Shown: positions 8,061-16,276, counted from the first letter of the stretch. The stretch: 37,519 nucleotides of DNA from a virus (IMGVR_UViG_3300048839_000973:1-37519); one strand, 5' to 3'. Program-made: numbers and translations. Notes: generated by a model not told the origin, from the sequence alone.

Positions 8061-8660
8061 CTAATCAATTGTCAAAATAAAGTCCTCATCGCTGTAGCAG
8101 CGAAATTCATACGCCTGCGCGTGCTGGATGCCGATCATCTCCGGAAAGTCCGCGTCGGTGATAACCACGCGATAGATTCCGAAAAGACTGGTCAATGCAC
8201 ACTCGATATCAAGAGCCTCTTGCCTGGCTTCCAGATCCCGCAACTGCGAAACCTGGTCTTCCGGGTAAAACTGGGTGCTCTGTGAATTCACGGCTATTCC
8301 GCGAATAACAATTTCCCAGTCGTCGAGGTAGATCAATTCCTTCACACTTCCCGGCCGGCCGCTACCGGTAAGGGTAGTGCGCTCGATTCGCTTTGAGCGG
8401 CGCAGGCGCAAAGTCGGCTCGTTCGGCAGAAGTATGCCGCCCAATCGCACCGGCATGAAGATCGACCGACCATCGTACAGTTTTGAATTCAACTGGTTGC
8501 GGACAGTCAGGAATTCCGTTCCTTCCTGCGTATCGGCGTCCGGATAGTCGTATTCAATATCAACCGCGGTCCTTTCCGCAATCTCGCTGGCGTCATATCC
8601 TCGCCCGCGGCCAAAGGCCCGCTGAAACAATCCCGCTATGCTCAAATTCAGTTCACTCAT
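8061..8660 (-). CDS. Tail protein between tape measure and hub (unknown family)
   Basis: 199 aa. Lies between tape measure (4-base overlap at 8657-8660) and hub, where Mu has its gp43 (DNA circularisation/tail) protein. I see no relation to that family by eye. The protein has a basic centre (RLRRSKRIERTTLTGSGRPG) and an acidic C-terminus, and it resembles tail proteins of about 200 aa that recur at this spot in Bacteroidota phages. Likely a tail-tip or tube-initiation component, inferred from position. The exact family should be checked by profile search. Confidence 0.6.
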   Translation of the reverse strand: MSELNLSIAGLFQRAFGRGRGYDASEIAERTAVDIEYDYPDADTQEGTEFLTVRNQLNSKLYDGRSIFMPVRLGGILLPNEPTLRLRRSKRIERTTLTGSGRPGSVKELIYLDDWEIVIRGIAVNSQSTQFYPEDQVSQLRDLEARQEALDIECALTSLFGIYRVVITDADFPEMIGIQHAQAYEFRCYSDEDFILTID

Positions 8661-10303
8661 TGCGTTTGATTTGCGGTATTGAGTACCTGCATCAGCTTTC
8701 GCATTACGATATCAGCCATTTCCTCAGCCCCTTCCTCGATCGTTGCCGCCGCTATGCGAAGATCTCCAACCAGGCTTTCCAGGTTGATCGTGATATTCTT
8801 CGTAGAGCTGCGGCCGGTAATGCCCGACAGCCCTTCGGTGGTTTTTATGTCTGATGTCGGCGCTGTCCCGGCGCCCTGGTCGGCATTGCCGGCGCCGGTG
8901 TGATTGCTTACCGCATCCGTATTGCCCTGGCCGGCCACTTTTTCCGCCTGGCTGTTTTGCCAGCTTTCGTATCCTTTTTTCCAGCCGCGCCCAACGGCAT
9001 CGCCAAGGCGTTTGCCGATGTTGAAGCTATTCTGTTGCAGCATCGCCCCGGCGTCGGCCAGGCTCTCTGCAATCATTTGTTTATCGAAAGTGAAGATCCC
9101 CTGGATCAACTTACCAAGAGTGAGGAATGGTTTAACGACAAAATCATACAGGATTCGCCCCCATTCTTTCAGCGTTTCCCACATACCGATAATGAACATG
9201 CGGAAACCGGCAAACCGATTCCAGGCATAGATCACACCGGCTACCAGGGCAGCGAGAGCGGTAATGACGATTGCGATTGGATTGGCGGTCATGATTGCAT
9301 TCCAATACAGTTGCGCCGCGGCTGCCAACCCGGTCGCCGTCTTGACTAATCCAAGCGCCAATGCATAGGTTTGGGTTATTGCTACCACGCCCAAAATCAC
9401 GCCGCCGATCGTCATGAACATATTGATATGTTCACGGATGTAACCGATCGCGGGAATAGCATATCTCTCCAGGAAATCAGTAAGGGTAGGAAGTAGTTTA
9501 GTTCCGAATTCGACTTGCAGTAATTCAACTTGATTTTTCCACCGGGACATAGCCGCCGCCGGGCCATCCGCGACTTCCGCCGCCAGCGGCCCAAATTCAT
9601 TTTGTAGTTGTGCGGCAAATTTAGGAAGGAAGTCTTCAGCCGCCACCTGCCCGGTCTCGAGCATCTTATTGAGTTCGGCCTGCGTGACGCCCATGGCTTT
9701 GGCGGCAATTCGGAAGGCCCCCGGAAGCCGCTCCCCGAGCTGGCCCCTAAGTTCTTCAGCCTGCACTTTCCCTTTGCTTGCGATTTGGCTGATAGCCAGA
9801 AAAGCGCCTTTCACCTGGTCGGCGGGAAGCCGCATCGCCGCGCCTACTGTAGCCACGCCCTCGAAAATCTTTCGAGTGGCTTCGCCTTGCAGGTTTGTGC
9901 CCTGTAAAGAGGCTGCAAGCTGCTTGAACCCCTCCCGGCTGGCCGATAGACTTACGCCCAGACGATCGGATGTTTCTTCAAGGTATGCGATCGTTTCGGC
10001 GCCCTGGCCGCCCGTGGCGAAATCTATAGCTATATTCTGTGCATCGAATTGAGCGGCGGCGTTGATCGATCCTAATGTAGCCAGTCCCAGGCCAAGACCG
10101 GCCGCCCATCTTTTCACGCTTGATAGCGCTGAAGAAAAGTTGTTGTTAGCCTTGCGGCCAAAGCGATCCGTCTCCTCGCCTGCTTGCCTCACCGATCGGC
10201 TCACCTGGTCTACGCCTTTATCCAGTCGCCCCACCGCCTCTTCCGCGGCGCTGACCTGGCCGATGCCGGCCACCCTGAATGCTATGGAATAGATCCAATT
10301 CAC
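8657..10303 (-). CDS. Tail tape measure protein
   Basis: 548 aa from a GTG codon at 10303. The GTG overlaps the stop of the frameshifted tail chaperone (GTGA), which supports this start. Residues ~70-230 carry the tape-measure core: AAQFDAQNIAIDFATGG, AETIAYLEETSDRLGVSLSA, FKQLAASLQGTNLQGEATRK, AFLAISQIASKGKVQAEELR and GQLGERLPGAFRIAAKAMGV. A hydrophobic block at ~285-355 probably spans or inserts into membrane at DNA injection, and a disordered, Gly/Asn-rich C-terminus follows. At 548 aa it is short for a tape measure, which predicts a short contractile tail. It sets tail length and is ejected on infection. Confidence 0.88.
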   Translation of the reverse strand: MNWIYSIAFRVAGIGQVSAAEEAVGRLDKGVDQVSRSVRQAGEETDRFGRKANNNFSSALSSVKRWAAGLGLGLATLGSINAAAQFDAQNIAIDFATGGQGAETIAYLEETSDRLGVSLSASREGFKQLAASLQGTNLQGEATRKIFEGVATVGAAMRLPADQVKGAFLAISQIASKGKVQAEELRGQLGERLPGAFRIAAKAMGVTQAELNKMLETGQVAAEDFLPKFAAQLQNEFGPLAAEVADGPAAAMSRWKNQVELLQVEFGTKLLPTLTDFLERYAIPAIGYIREHINMFMTIGGVILGVVAITQTYALALGLVKTATGLAAAAQLYWNAIMTANPIAIVITALAALVAGVIYAWNRFAGFRMFIIGMWETLKEWGRILYDFVVKPFLTLGKLIQGIFTFDKQMIAESLADAGAMLQQNSFNIGKRLGDAVGRGWKKGYESWQNSQAEKVAGQGNTDAVSNHTGAGNADQGAGTAPTSDIKTTEGLSGITGRSSTKNITINLESLVGDLRIAAATIEEGAEEMADIVMRKLMQVLNTANQTQ

Positions 10304-10781
10304 TTATGGTCGCGCTCTTGTTTGATGATTTCCAGCAGGATGGAATATTTTGTGGCCCATTCCCAATCGGTCAGGGCGTCCGGATCTGGAAGTGAAAGAT
10401 GATATTGTAACTGGGTATCGATTGAAACGATCGACTGTTCGACCAGGTCAATCGATACCCCGGCCTGGATCAGAGCTTTTTTACCTCCAGCTTTTTAGTA
10501 CCCAAGAGGTCGTCAATGCTGGCGGTAAGCTGCGTATGATAAGACACGCCTTCATCGCTCTTCAACATTTCGGCGGTCACATCTCCGCCCAGGTAACAAT
10601 TGGTAATGAAGGCGTCGGTCATCGCTACAACGCCCTGGGCGCCCTTGCTCATGATGAGCTTCATTTCCTTTCGTAGCGGCTGCTTGAAATACACCCGCGT
10701 TCCATCCTCAAAGTCAACGTAGAGCACATTGCCCTGCGCCTTCCATTCCTCCACCTGGTTATTCTTCATTTTACTCGGCAT
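10300..10781 (-). CDS. Tail assembly chaperone, -1 frameshift fusion product
   Basis: Predicted 160-aa product of programmed -1 frameshifting. The first 102 codons are those of the short chaperone. At the heptamer A AAA AAG (10482-10476) the ribosome slips back one base and continues for 58 codons (ALIQAGVSIDLVEQSIVSID, ending ...YSILLEIIKQERDHK) to the stop at 10300-10302, which overlaps the tape measure GTG start. Two-frame chaperones directly upstream of the tape measure are a conserved feature of long-tailed phages (G/GT of lambda, gp41/42 of Mu). The extension has no start of its own and contains a DWEWATKYSILLEI segment like those of 'T' domains. Predicted from sequence; the slippage efficiency is unknown. 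Confidence 0.8.
10470..10781 (-). CDS. Tail assembly chaperone, unshifted form
   Basis: 103 aa, the zero-frame product that ends at TGA 10470 just past the slippery site. It opens MPSKMKNNQVEEWKAQGNVL and is mostly alpha-helical after residue 30. It lies between the tail tube and tape measure genes, the universal place of the short tail chaperone that coats the tape measure until tube subunits replace it. The long:short ratio matters in other phages. A 27-nt A/T-rich leader precedes the start. Confidence 0.75.
   Translation of the reverse strand: MPSKMKNNQVEEWKAQGNVLYVDFEDGTRVYFKQPLRKEMKLIMSKGAQGVVAMTDAFITNCYLGGDVTAEMLKSDEGVSYHTQLTASIDDLLGTKKLEVKKL
10476..10482 (-). promoter_or_regulatory. 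Programmed -1 ribosomal frameshift site (A AAA AAG)
   Basis: On the minus strand the codons GTA AAA AAG CTC TGA give the heptamer A AAA AAG in phase for -1 slippage, the most efficient class known in bacteria (as in dnaX). A purine run GGAGG lies two bases upstream and could act as an internal Shine-Dalgarno-like stimulator, although Bacteroidota ribosomes use such sequences poorly. The zero-frame stop follows two codons later and the -1 frame stays open for 58 codons to the tape measure start. Confidence 0.85.
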
Positions 10782-10825
10782 TTTAAAGCGTATTTAATGT
10801 GTTTTGAAAAGCCCTTAATTGTGGC

Positions 10826-11245
10826 TTAAATATCCTCTTGGAAGGCCGTCGCCACAAACGGCAGTTCGATCGCCATCTGCACGTCTCCCTGGGCCATCCC
10901 TTTCTCGTATTCGGATACGTTCACCCCACGGATAACGTCCGTCGTCGCCCGCTCTTCATTCTCGTAGTTGATCACCACCTCAAAGGCTACCTTGGTAATA
11001 TCCAGGGTTGGATTCACCTTTTTGATAGCCGCGTTGATCGCGTCGAGTTCCGCCTGGTGAACGGTCAGCGTACCGGAGACTTCTTCGTTTCCTGTAAGGA
11101 TGTGCTGGGTTTGATTGCCACGTCCGTATTGACGTTCTTTCGAAACCGTACGTTTCACTTTGACGTCGGTGATCCCCTCGATGATCCGACCAAAGACCGC
11201 TACGGATATGTCTTTCCAGCCGTATTGCTTGATGTATGATGCCAT
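10826..11245 (-). CDS. Tail tube protein
   Basis: 139 aa, the usual size for a contractile-tail tube subunit. It starts 2 bases after the sheath stop and precedes the tail chaperone, the conserved order sheath-tube-chaperone-tape measure. Features are an N-terminal IKQYGWKDISVAVFGRIIEG, a basic strand (DVKVKRTVSKERQYGRGN) and alternating beta-strand pattern ending in PFVATAFQEDI. Assigned from synteny, size and beta-rich character. It forms the inner tube through which DNA passes. Confidence 0.8.
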   Translation of the reverse strand: MASYIKQYGWKDISVAVFGRIIEGITDVKVKRTVSKERQYGRGNQTQHILTGNEEVSGTLTVHQAELDAINAAIKKVNPTLDITKVAFEVVINYENEERATTDVIRGVNVSEYEKGMAQGDVQMAIELPFVATAFQEDI

Positions 11246-11247
11246 GA

Positions 11248-12435
11248 TTAAGCGTTTGCGTTATTGACAAAGCCCAGCTCTACCTCGATCTCTCGCAGGT
11301 AACCTACCGGGGTGATACGGATCTTGATGCAGACCTTACCCGTACTGAGCACATTCTGCGCCGGGTCGACTTCAACCGACACGCCTGAAATCTCTCCGGA
11401 GGCCGTCATCTGGTTGTCGATCACGGTGCGCACTACTTCCTGTAAGTACTTTGCCTGGCCGCGCTGGATCTGCCCGGTAGCCGGATCGATCAGCACCTCA
11501 TCGAGCAGTTCCTGCACATAGGTGCGATAGGCCAGAAAGATTGCTTTGTCGATTACCCGGCCGTTAGCCAGTTGCCCGTAATCATCGCTGGCCGGCGCGG
11601 CCATCGGATCATCGGAGAAATAATATCCCGCGAACCCAACGTGGCGCCGGAAGGTGATGAAGCCCTTATCATGAATAGTGGCGACGTCGCCGGCGGCTTC
11701 CTCTACGGTACTGGTCCCGATATAGGCGGCGGTGATGGGTAGGGCGTTGTCTTTCACCCGGCCCAGGTTGCGCTGCACGGGAATTGCAGCGGCACGACCG
11801 AGGGCAATGCCCACGGCCGAAGTGGCGCCGCTGGCGGTATCGCCAAGCATGACCGCTACGCGGTTGGCCGTCAGCGCTCGAAGATCCGGCAGATCGCCGG
11901 GCGTATCGTTGTAGGCGTACACCGGCAGGATCACCCGGAAGGGCTTGTACTGCGCCGTGTAGGCTACCGCCAGCGCCTGGGCTTTCGTAATCGCCGTTTC
12001 CACATCCGCGTCGATGCCGTTGGTTACCGTCGGCGAATAGCCGCCGGCCGGATTGCGTACGACCGTCAGAATGCGAATGCCGCCGTTCGCTGCGTCGAGC
12101 AGCAACTTGGCATAGTTGGCTTCCGCTACATCGAGGATGGTGGTAAGGCTTGCGGCCTGGGCTACGACCATTATCCAGAGTTGAGCGCCGGTCAGGGCTA
12201 TATCGTAGAACTCTTTGATCGCTTTGTGCGCATCCACGGAGTTGTCGGTATCATAATCGGCGTCGATCCCCAGGGCTTCGGCTTCCGCCAGGCTGGTGAT
12301 CAGCGCCGGGGTAGCCAGGTCAAGACCGGAAGGCGCCGGCCCCTGGAGGATCATCCCGGCCAATCCATCGTTGGTCGGGACAGTGAGCCCCAACGCTCCA
12401 TTTCCGATTTGTATGTTAATCTTTGGTAAAGCCAT
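11248..12435 (-). CDS. Contractile tail sheath protein
   Basis: 395 aa. The opening (MALPKINIQIGNGALGLTVP) and the C-terminal block (ETAIT..., then ISGVSVEVDPAQNVLSTGKV and CIKIRITPVGYLREIEVELG) are typical of the shorter sheath family found in Bacteroidota phages (DUF2586-like, from memory). An FRRHVGFAGYYFSDDPMAAP segment near residue 260 is also characteristic. The sheath polymerises around the tube and contracts on infection. The ATG is preceded by an A9 run and a 12-bp stem-loop (12451-12478), suggesting control of its translation or mRNA stability, fitting for a highly expressed protein. Confidence 0.85.
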   Translation of the reverse strand: MALPKINIQIGNGALGLTVPTNDGLAGMILQGPAPSGLDLATPALITSLAEAEALGIDADYDTDNSVDAHKAIKEFYDIALTGAQLWIMVVAQAASLTTILDVAEANYAKLLLDAANGGIRILTVVRNPAGGYSPTVTNGIDADVETAITKAQALAVAYTAQYKPFRVILPVYAYNDTPGDLPDLRALTANRVAVMLGDTASGATSAVGIALGRAAAIPVQRNLGRVKDNALPITAAYIGTSTVEEAAGDVATIHDKGFITFRRHVGFAGYYFSDDPMAAPASDDYGQLANGRVIDKAIFLAYRTYVQELLDEVLIDPATGQIQRGQAKYLQEVVRTVIDNQMTASGEISGVSVEVDPAQNVLSTGKVCIKIRITPVGYLREIEVELGFVNNANA

Positions 12436-12450
12436 TTTTTTTTGGTTGTG

Positions 12451-12478
12451 GATTGACGGACATCACTGTCCGCCAATC
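12451..12478 (-). promoter_or_regulatory. 12-bp leader stem-loop upstream of the sheath start
   Basis: GATTGGCGGACA pairs with TGTCCGTCAATC (one G-T pair) around a GTGA loop. Only 15 nt of A-rich sequence separate it from the sheath ATG at 12435, and there is no T-run after the stem, so it is not a typical terminator. It is one of several stem-loops set at nearly the same distance from a start codon in this phage. Likely a structured mRNA leader or processing site. Confidence 0.6.
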
Positions 12479-12566
12479 CTTGATGATCCACCCGTTGTTT
12501 TTGCAATCAGGCGAAGGGCCGCCTCAACACCTACCTTGGTGGAGAGACAGCCCGCGCGCCGAGTTC

Positions 12567-13004
12567 TTATTTGCTTTTGCTGTGCGTGCCGCCGCCCGAC
12601 CGTCTGTTTGGGATAATGCTCTGAATGATTTCGCGGAGCCAGATGAACCAGGCGTTATCTTTTTGGGTAGGCGTCAGGTTTACAACAATCTCAATAACCC
12701 CGATCAGCCCGAGTAAAAAGGCTACCCAGTTGAGTTTAAGCCACCCCCAGAATTCTTGCCAGATGGTGGGATCTTCCTCCACCGGATCTTCTACGGGCGG
12801 TTCTTCCGCCGTGCCGGTAGAGTCTTGCGTGATCACCTCATCGTCTACGCCTGCATCATCGGTCGCTTGTGCGATCAGATCCGGCGCCTGTTCCGATTGA
12901 TACTGATCAACCGATTCGATCTCCGAATTGGATTCCTGACCTTCCGCACCGGGGATATGGAGCAGGAAGCAGAACAATAAAGTGGCAATCAAAAAATGTT
13001 TCAT
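12567..13004 (-). CDS. Exported/membrane protein with acidic linker
   Basis: 145 aa. N-terminal signal peptide (MKHFLIATLLFCFLLHIPGA, cleavage near GAEGQ), an acidic low-complexity linker (residues 24-75, rich in D/E/S/T/P), then a transmembrane helix (WVAFLLGLIGVIEIVVNL, about 90-108) and an amphipathic segment ending in a basic tail. The part WGWLKLNWVAFLLG...VNLTPTQKDNA resembles small membrane proteins of Bacteroidota phages. Between structural genes it could take part in lysis (holin-like) or in the lysogen envelope. Topology is seen, function unknown. Confidence 0.6.
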   Translation of the reverse strand: MKHFLIATLLFCFLLHIPGAEGQESNSEIESVDQYQSEQAPDLIAQATDDAGVDDEVITQDSTGTAEEPPVEDPVEEDPTIWQEFWGWLKLNWVAFLLGLIGVIEIVVNLTPTQKDNAWFIWLREIIQSIIPNRRSGGGTHSKSK

Positions 13005-13064
13005 GATATCGAAATATGATATGAAAGAATACAGGCAGCCTTTTGAAATACCTGAATGAGGCGA

Positions 13065-13400
13065 TCAATCGATCTGAATAGAAGCCGCACTGGCCAGGAA
13101 GGCCGATCCGTCGAATACGAACGTCGCCACTTTGGTCTTGTTGGAGACCCCGGCAATGACCGGACCGGTCAGGTTCGTTCCGCAGGTCACGTCTCGGCCG
13201 GTGGCGTCGCTCGTGATCTTCAGGATCAGTTCGCTTCCGACCGGCAGGTCGTCAACGACATCCACGTTGATCGTGGCCGCCTGGCCAAGGGAAACGGAAG
13301 CGATCGTCTTGGCATTCGTAATGGAAAGCGCAATGGTGTCGGAATCCTCCAGCGTTTGCACATCGGCCGGTCCGAATGGAAATTTTACTACTTGGGACAT
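13065..13400 (-). CDS. Small structural protein (candidate head decoration)
   Basis: 111 aa with a strongly beta-strand-rich, Ala/Ser/Thr/Val-rich sequence, few basic residues and no enzyme motif. It lies in the capsid-to-sheath interval, where head decoration or head-fibre proteins are common. The alternating pattern (ADVQTLEDSDTIALSITNAK, ATINVDVVDDLPVGSELILK) fits a compact beta sandwich. The role is inferred only from place and composition. Confidence 0.55.
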   Translation of the reverse strand: MSQVVKFPFGPADVQTLEDSDTIALSITNAKTIASVSLGQAATINVDVVDDLPVGSELILKITSDATGRDVTCGTNLTGPVIAGVSNKTKVATFVFDGSAFLASAASIQID

Positions 13401-13448
13401 TGTGGTGGTTTTGCGATTTTTTTAATACCCAGGGCCCTCGATTGCTGC

Positions 13449-13649
13449 TTATTCTTCAGCAGGTGTTTTCTTCGCGGCCTTGGTCTTTTTCTTTTCAGCG
13501 GGACGCTTGATGGTTTCTACCGGTTCCCCCGTACTGCGACTATGGGCCTCCGCCTGGCTCTTTTCCAGGAACGGCATATTGTCGCACACATAGATCTCCT
13601 TCTCTTCGGGGTACACCGCAAAAACATCCGCCCAATCCTTAGTCTTCAT
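13449..13649 (-). CDS. Small basic/acidic protein after the capsid gene
   Basis: 66 aa from the ATG at 13649 (MKTKDWADVFAVYPEEKEIY). A longer reading would need a TTG start lying closer to the upstream stem-loop. The first 40 residues look folded, with YVCDNMPFLEKSQAEAHSRS. The C-terminus is a lysine-rich tail (PAEKKKTKAAKKTPAEE). This two-part layout is common in small proteins next to capsid genes of Bacteroidota phages. The function is unknown; the tail could bind DNA or act as a flexible linker. Confidence 0.6.
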   Translation of the reverse strand: MKTKDWADVFAVYPEEKEIYVCDNMPFLEKSQAEAHSRSTGEPVETIKRPAEKKKTKAAKKTPAEE

Positions 13650-13666
13650 CTGTCTCGATTTCAAGC

Positions 13667-13690
13667 GGGCGGGACATTTGAGCCCCGCCC
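13667..13690 (-). promoter_or_regulatory. GC-rich leader stem-loop between capsid gene and next start
   Basis: GGGCGGG pairs with CCCGCCC (7 bp, ~10-nt loop) 30 bases after the capsid stop and 17 nt before the ATG at 13649. There is no T-run, so it is unlikely to terminate efficiently on its own. It could protect the 3' end of the capsid mRNA or set the level of the following gene. Confidence 0.55.
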
Positions 13691-13720
13691 TATGAATGAT
13701 TTCAAATTTGAGTGCCGGAA

Positions 13721-14623
13721 TTACTCAGCGGCCTGGTAGATGACCCCGTAGCCTTTGTTGTCCGCACGGGAAGCCCGGCTACCGGCACGTACCAGGAAGC
13801 TGATGACGTCGCCGTAATAGGTCGGGTCTTTCATCTTCTCGAAGATCATGACGTCGCCCAGGGCGCGCTCTACGAAGCTGCGCTGGTAAAACAGGGCCAC
13901 GGCAGCGTCGGAAGTGGCACTGGCGGCGCCCGGCGCTTTCAGCACCTGGCTGTTGTCGGCCACGAGGACAGAGCTGCGCTCGATGATCTGGAAGCCAAAC
14001 AGCCGAGGCAGTTCGCCTTCGCGCAAATTCACCGTTTGTTGGAAAGCATAGCGCAGGTTGTTATCGCTCATCAATTGGTCGAACATATCGCTGTCGATGA
14101 TGAGGTAACGATCGTCCTTCGGAACATTCATCTTGTTCAGCAGCTTCTTGGCTGCGCGCAATTCCGCTTCGGTGATGATCTTCCGGTTGCCGGTAGCGCC
14201 CGGCGCCGTGGCGGCTGCAGCGGTTCCCGTGGTGGCGATCTTACTGGCGGTCGGCACATTCTTAGCCACATCATACAAGATGTTGTCTCCAACCAATTCC
14301 ATCATACCCTCCGTATCTTCCCGAATGATACTCTCCATCTTGTTGTAGGAAAGCTCCACCTGGTCGATGTTGGTGATCAGCCTGGGATCGGTCGTATACT
14401 CGTCCAGCGGATATACGATATCCGTATCATTGCGCTTATGCACGTTCGCCGGGAGGACCAGACGATTCTTTTTCGCGTCGGACGGTCCGCCGGATTGGGG
14501 GATGTGTACGACACTTCCGCCGACCACGTATTCGTCCGCATTCTTCATGGTGGACAAGAACTCGTTGCTCTTGAATAGAGCTTCTTTTACGAGTGGCTGC
14601 CACATTTCGACATTAACTGCCAT
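13721..14623 (-). CDS. Major capsid protein (HK97 fold expected)
   Basis: 300 aa. It follows the protease-scaffold gene and precedes small structural genes. Motifs typical of Mu-like/Bacteroidota capsid proteins are the N-terminus MAVNVEMWQPLVKEALFKSN, then VHIPQSGGPSDAKKNRLVLP, and the region DDRYLIIDSDMFDQLMSDNN (a 'VLNPxxxxxL'-like domain-A segment). The C-terminus AVALFYQRSFVERALGDVMI and YYGDVISFLVRAGSRASRAD is also typical, with the usual ending 'GYGVIYQAAE'. It forms the icosahedral shell. The start is clear: ATG after an AT-rich 67-nt gap. Confidence 0.87.
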   Translation of the reverse strand: MAVNVEMWQPLVKEALFKSNEFLSTMKNADEYVVGGSVVHIPQSGGPSDAKKNRLVLPANVHKRNDTDIVYPLDEYTTDPRLITNIDQVELSYNKMESIIREDTEGMMELVGDNILYDVAKNVPTASKIATTGTAAAATAPGATGNRKIITEAELRAAKKLLNKMNVPKDDRYLIIDSDMFDQLMSDNNLRYAFQQTVNLREGELPRLFGFQIIERSSVLVADNSQVLKAPGAASATSDAAVALFYQRSFVERALGDVMIFEKMKDPTYYGDVISFLVRAGSRASRADNKGYGVIYQAAE

Positions 14624-14690
14624 TGCGTTTTATTTTCTGGTTTTGAAAAAGTTTTGTTGCGGTCGGCGCTATATCTTCAAGGGCTACGAG

Positions 14691-15701
14691 CTACACGCGG
14701 TAGTCTACCCCAAATTCGCTTTTGTACAGGTCGTTGAACAACGAGAAGTTGTTAGCCTTCAGTTCGCCCAGCGTGCCGGAAGCCTTGCGCTGCATTTCCG
14801 AAAAGGTCATGCCGTTATGCTTCACGGGGCCGGAACCTTGCTGGGAATGCTGCCCGCCAGGCACTTTCTTGCTGGGAATGTCGCTCAGGTTCACCTGGGC
14901 GCCCATGCTCTCCATCATGGCTTTCGCGGACTCGAAATCGACGTTGAGCAGCTTAATGAAGTGATCCTTCGCAGCCGGCAGAATCTTTTTGTCGGCCACT
15001 GCCTGGTCTACCAGTTGCAGGATTTCCCGGTCACGGATCGCCTTGGCTTCGTTCTTCAGGCGTTCGTTCTCGGCTTTCAGATTGGCATTTTCAGCGGATA
15101 GCCTTACCAGGCTGTTGACCTTTTCCGTTACCGACTCTTCGGAGGCGTCGGCATTCAATCCCAACAGGGCCGGGATGTTTTGGTATTTACTCATCTTTGC
15201 TTCGATTTTAGTGGAGGAATGAGCAGCCATCGTAATTACTGCGTTTAGTTCGATCGGTTGGTTGTCCTGGTCGTAGAAAGCGACCGCGTTGGAATTGGAG
15301 GGAATGTCGGCTACACTGATTTCCATGAGTTCCCATTCCGTGATGCTGTACCTTTCCCGGCCATACTTATCCGGCTCATCACGAACTACGCGGAGAGGAC
15401 AGATCCCGAGGCTCGCGCTCCGGATAATTCCTTTCTCATACTTCTTTGAAATACGCTCGGCGAACTCATCTCCATTGTCGTCAAAGACCGGTGTCGCGAA
15501 CAGCTTATTTCCGTCAGGTCTGAGATTAGTCCAATTACCGATCGGCAGGATCGCGTCTTTCCCTTTACTTCCGTCTACACGGATATGGTTGAACAGCATG
15601 ATCGGGTTGTTATTGAACCGGCGAAAATCTCCCCCGGAGGTTACCACCCTGATGTTGTAGCTGTTATAAGACTCGTCCGATACCAGTAATTCTTTTGGCA
15701 T
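14691..15701 (-). CDS. Prohead protease fused to scaffold domain
   Basis: 336 aa from the ATG at 15701 (MPKELLVSDESYNSYNIRVV); a longer reading adds an unlikely 28 residues. Residues 1-150 match the HK97-type (S78) prohead protease pattern: His39 in NNPIMLFNHI, Ser97 in IIRSASLGI, and WELMEISVADIPSNSNAVA, the usual end of the fold. Residues ~190-260 are a coiled coil (LSAENANLKAENERLKNEAK) and the remainder is polar and flexible, as in scaffolds. In the cell it would shape the prohead and then be cleaved. Encoded directly before the capsid gene. It is the first gene of the leftward block and diverges from the terminase operon. Confidence 0.82.
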   Translation of the reverse strand: MPKELLVSDESYNSYNIRVVTSGGDFRRFNNNPIMLFNHIRVDGSKGKDAILPIGNWTNLRPDGNKLFATPVFDDNGDEFAERISKKYEKGIIRSASLGICPLRVVRDEPDKYGRERYSITEWELMEISVADIPSNSNAVAFYDQDNQPIELNAVITMAAHSSTKIEAKMSKYQNIPALLGLNADASEESVTEKVNSLVRLSAENANLKAENERLKNEAKAIRDREILQLVDQAVADKKILPAAKDHFIKLLNVDFESAKAMMESMGAQVNLSDIPSKKVPGGQHSQQGSGPVKHNGMTFSEMQRKASGTLGELKANNFSLFNDLYKSEFGVDYRV

Positions 15702-15835
15702 TTTGCTTGAATTATGGCTACAATATTCACCAGCAATCGCGACACTCCCAAAAATCCCTGACAATACGTCCTGCCTAAACGTCACATTGGCCCTGATTCT
15801 CGCTTATCGCCCTTGCACAAACCTATTTTTGTGCT
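15702..15835. promoter_or_regulatory. Divergent intergenic region between structural and packaging operons
   Basis: 134 bp separating two outward-reading operons, so it should hold at least two promoters. On the plus side a TAnnTTTG-type box (TATTTTTG, 15824-15831) lies within a perfect 7-bp inverted repeat, GCACAAA / TTTGTGC (15815-15834), that ends one base before the terminase ATG. On the minus side I see no clear box. No late activator site is known for comparison. The inverted repeat is a candidate operator for a late regulator. Confidence 0.45.
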
Positions 15836-16276
15836 ATGACGAGTAAAGAGAAACAAGAATACGCATACCTCCTCTACGTCAAGAACGACGGACTCACCCA
15901 GGAGGAGATCGCCCGGCGGGTCGGGGTGCATCCCAATACCATCAGTAGATGGAAGGACAAGAACAAATGGGATGAACTGCGAGAGAGCTTGCTCACCACC
16001 AGGCAGGAACAGTTGCGCCGGCTGTACATGCAACTCAGCGAGCTGAACGACCATATTATGGCCAAACCGGAAGGAGAGCGCTTCGCCAACAAAAGCGAGG
16101 CCGACGCCATGATCCAGATTACCCGGTCGATCGCCAACCTGGAGAAGGATATCAGCCTGGGAACAATCATTGACGTATTCATCCCTTTTCTCGATTTCGT
16201 GTCAAGTATCAATCCCGCCCAGGCGAAACAAATCGTTGAATTGCAGGATAGCTACATCAAAAGCATCATGAAATGA
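15836..16276 (+). CDS. Terminase small subunit
   Basis: 146 aa. Residues 18-45 form a helix-turn-helix (GLTQEEIARRVGVHPNTISR followed by WKDKNKW), the DNA-recognition domain usual in small terminase subunits. A helical central oligomerisation region follows, and a C-terminal segment rich in hydrophobic residues (TIIDVFIPFLDFVSSINPAQ) would contact the large subunit. Its last codons overlap the large terminase start by 4 bases (ATGA), which indicates translational coupling. It opens the rightward packaging operon. Confidence 0.8.
   Translation: MTSKEKQEYAYLLYVKNDGLTQEEIARRVGVHPNTISRWKDKNKWDELRESLLTTRQEQLRRLYMQLSELNDHIMAKPEGERFANKSEADAMIQITRSIANLEKDISLGTIIDVFIPFLDFVSSINPAQAKQIVELQDSYIKSIMK

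Noticed and set aside
10809-10827. AAGCC/GGCTT stem-loop before the tail chaperone
   Set aside because: Only 5 bp, 27 nt from the start and overlapping the tube stop codon; weaker than the others.
12423-12716. Plus-strand frames opposite the sheath and neighbouring genes
   Set aside because: Arg/Pro/Cys-rich shadows of minus-strand genes without any domain pattern.
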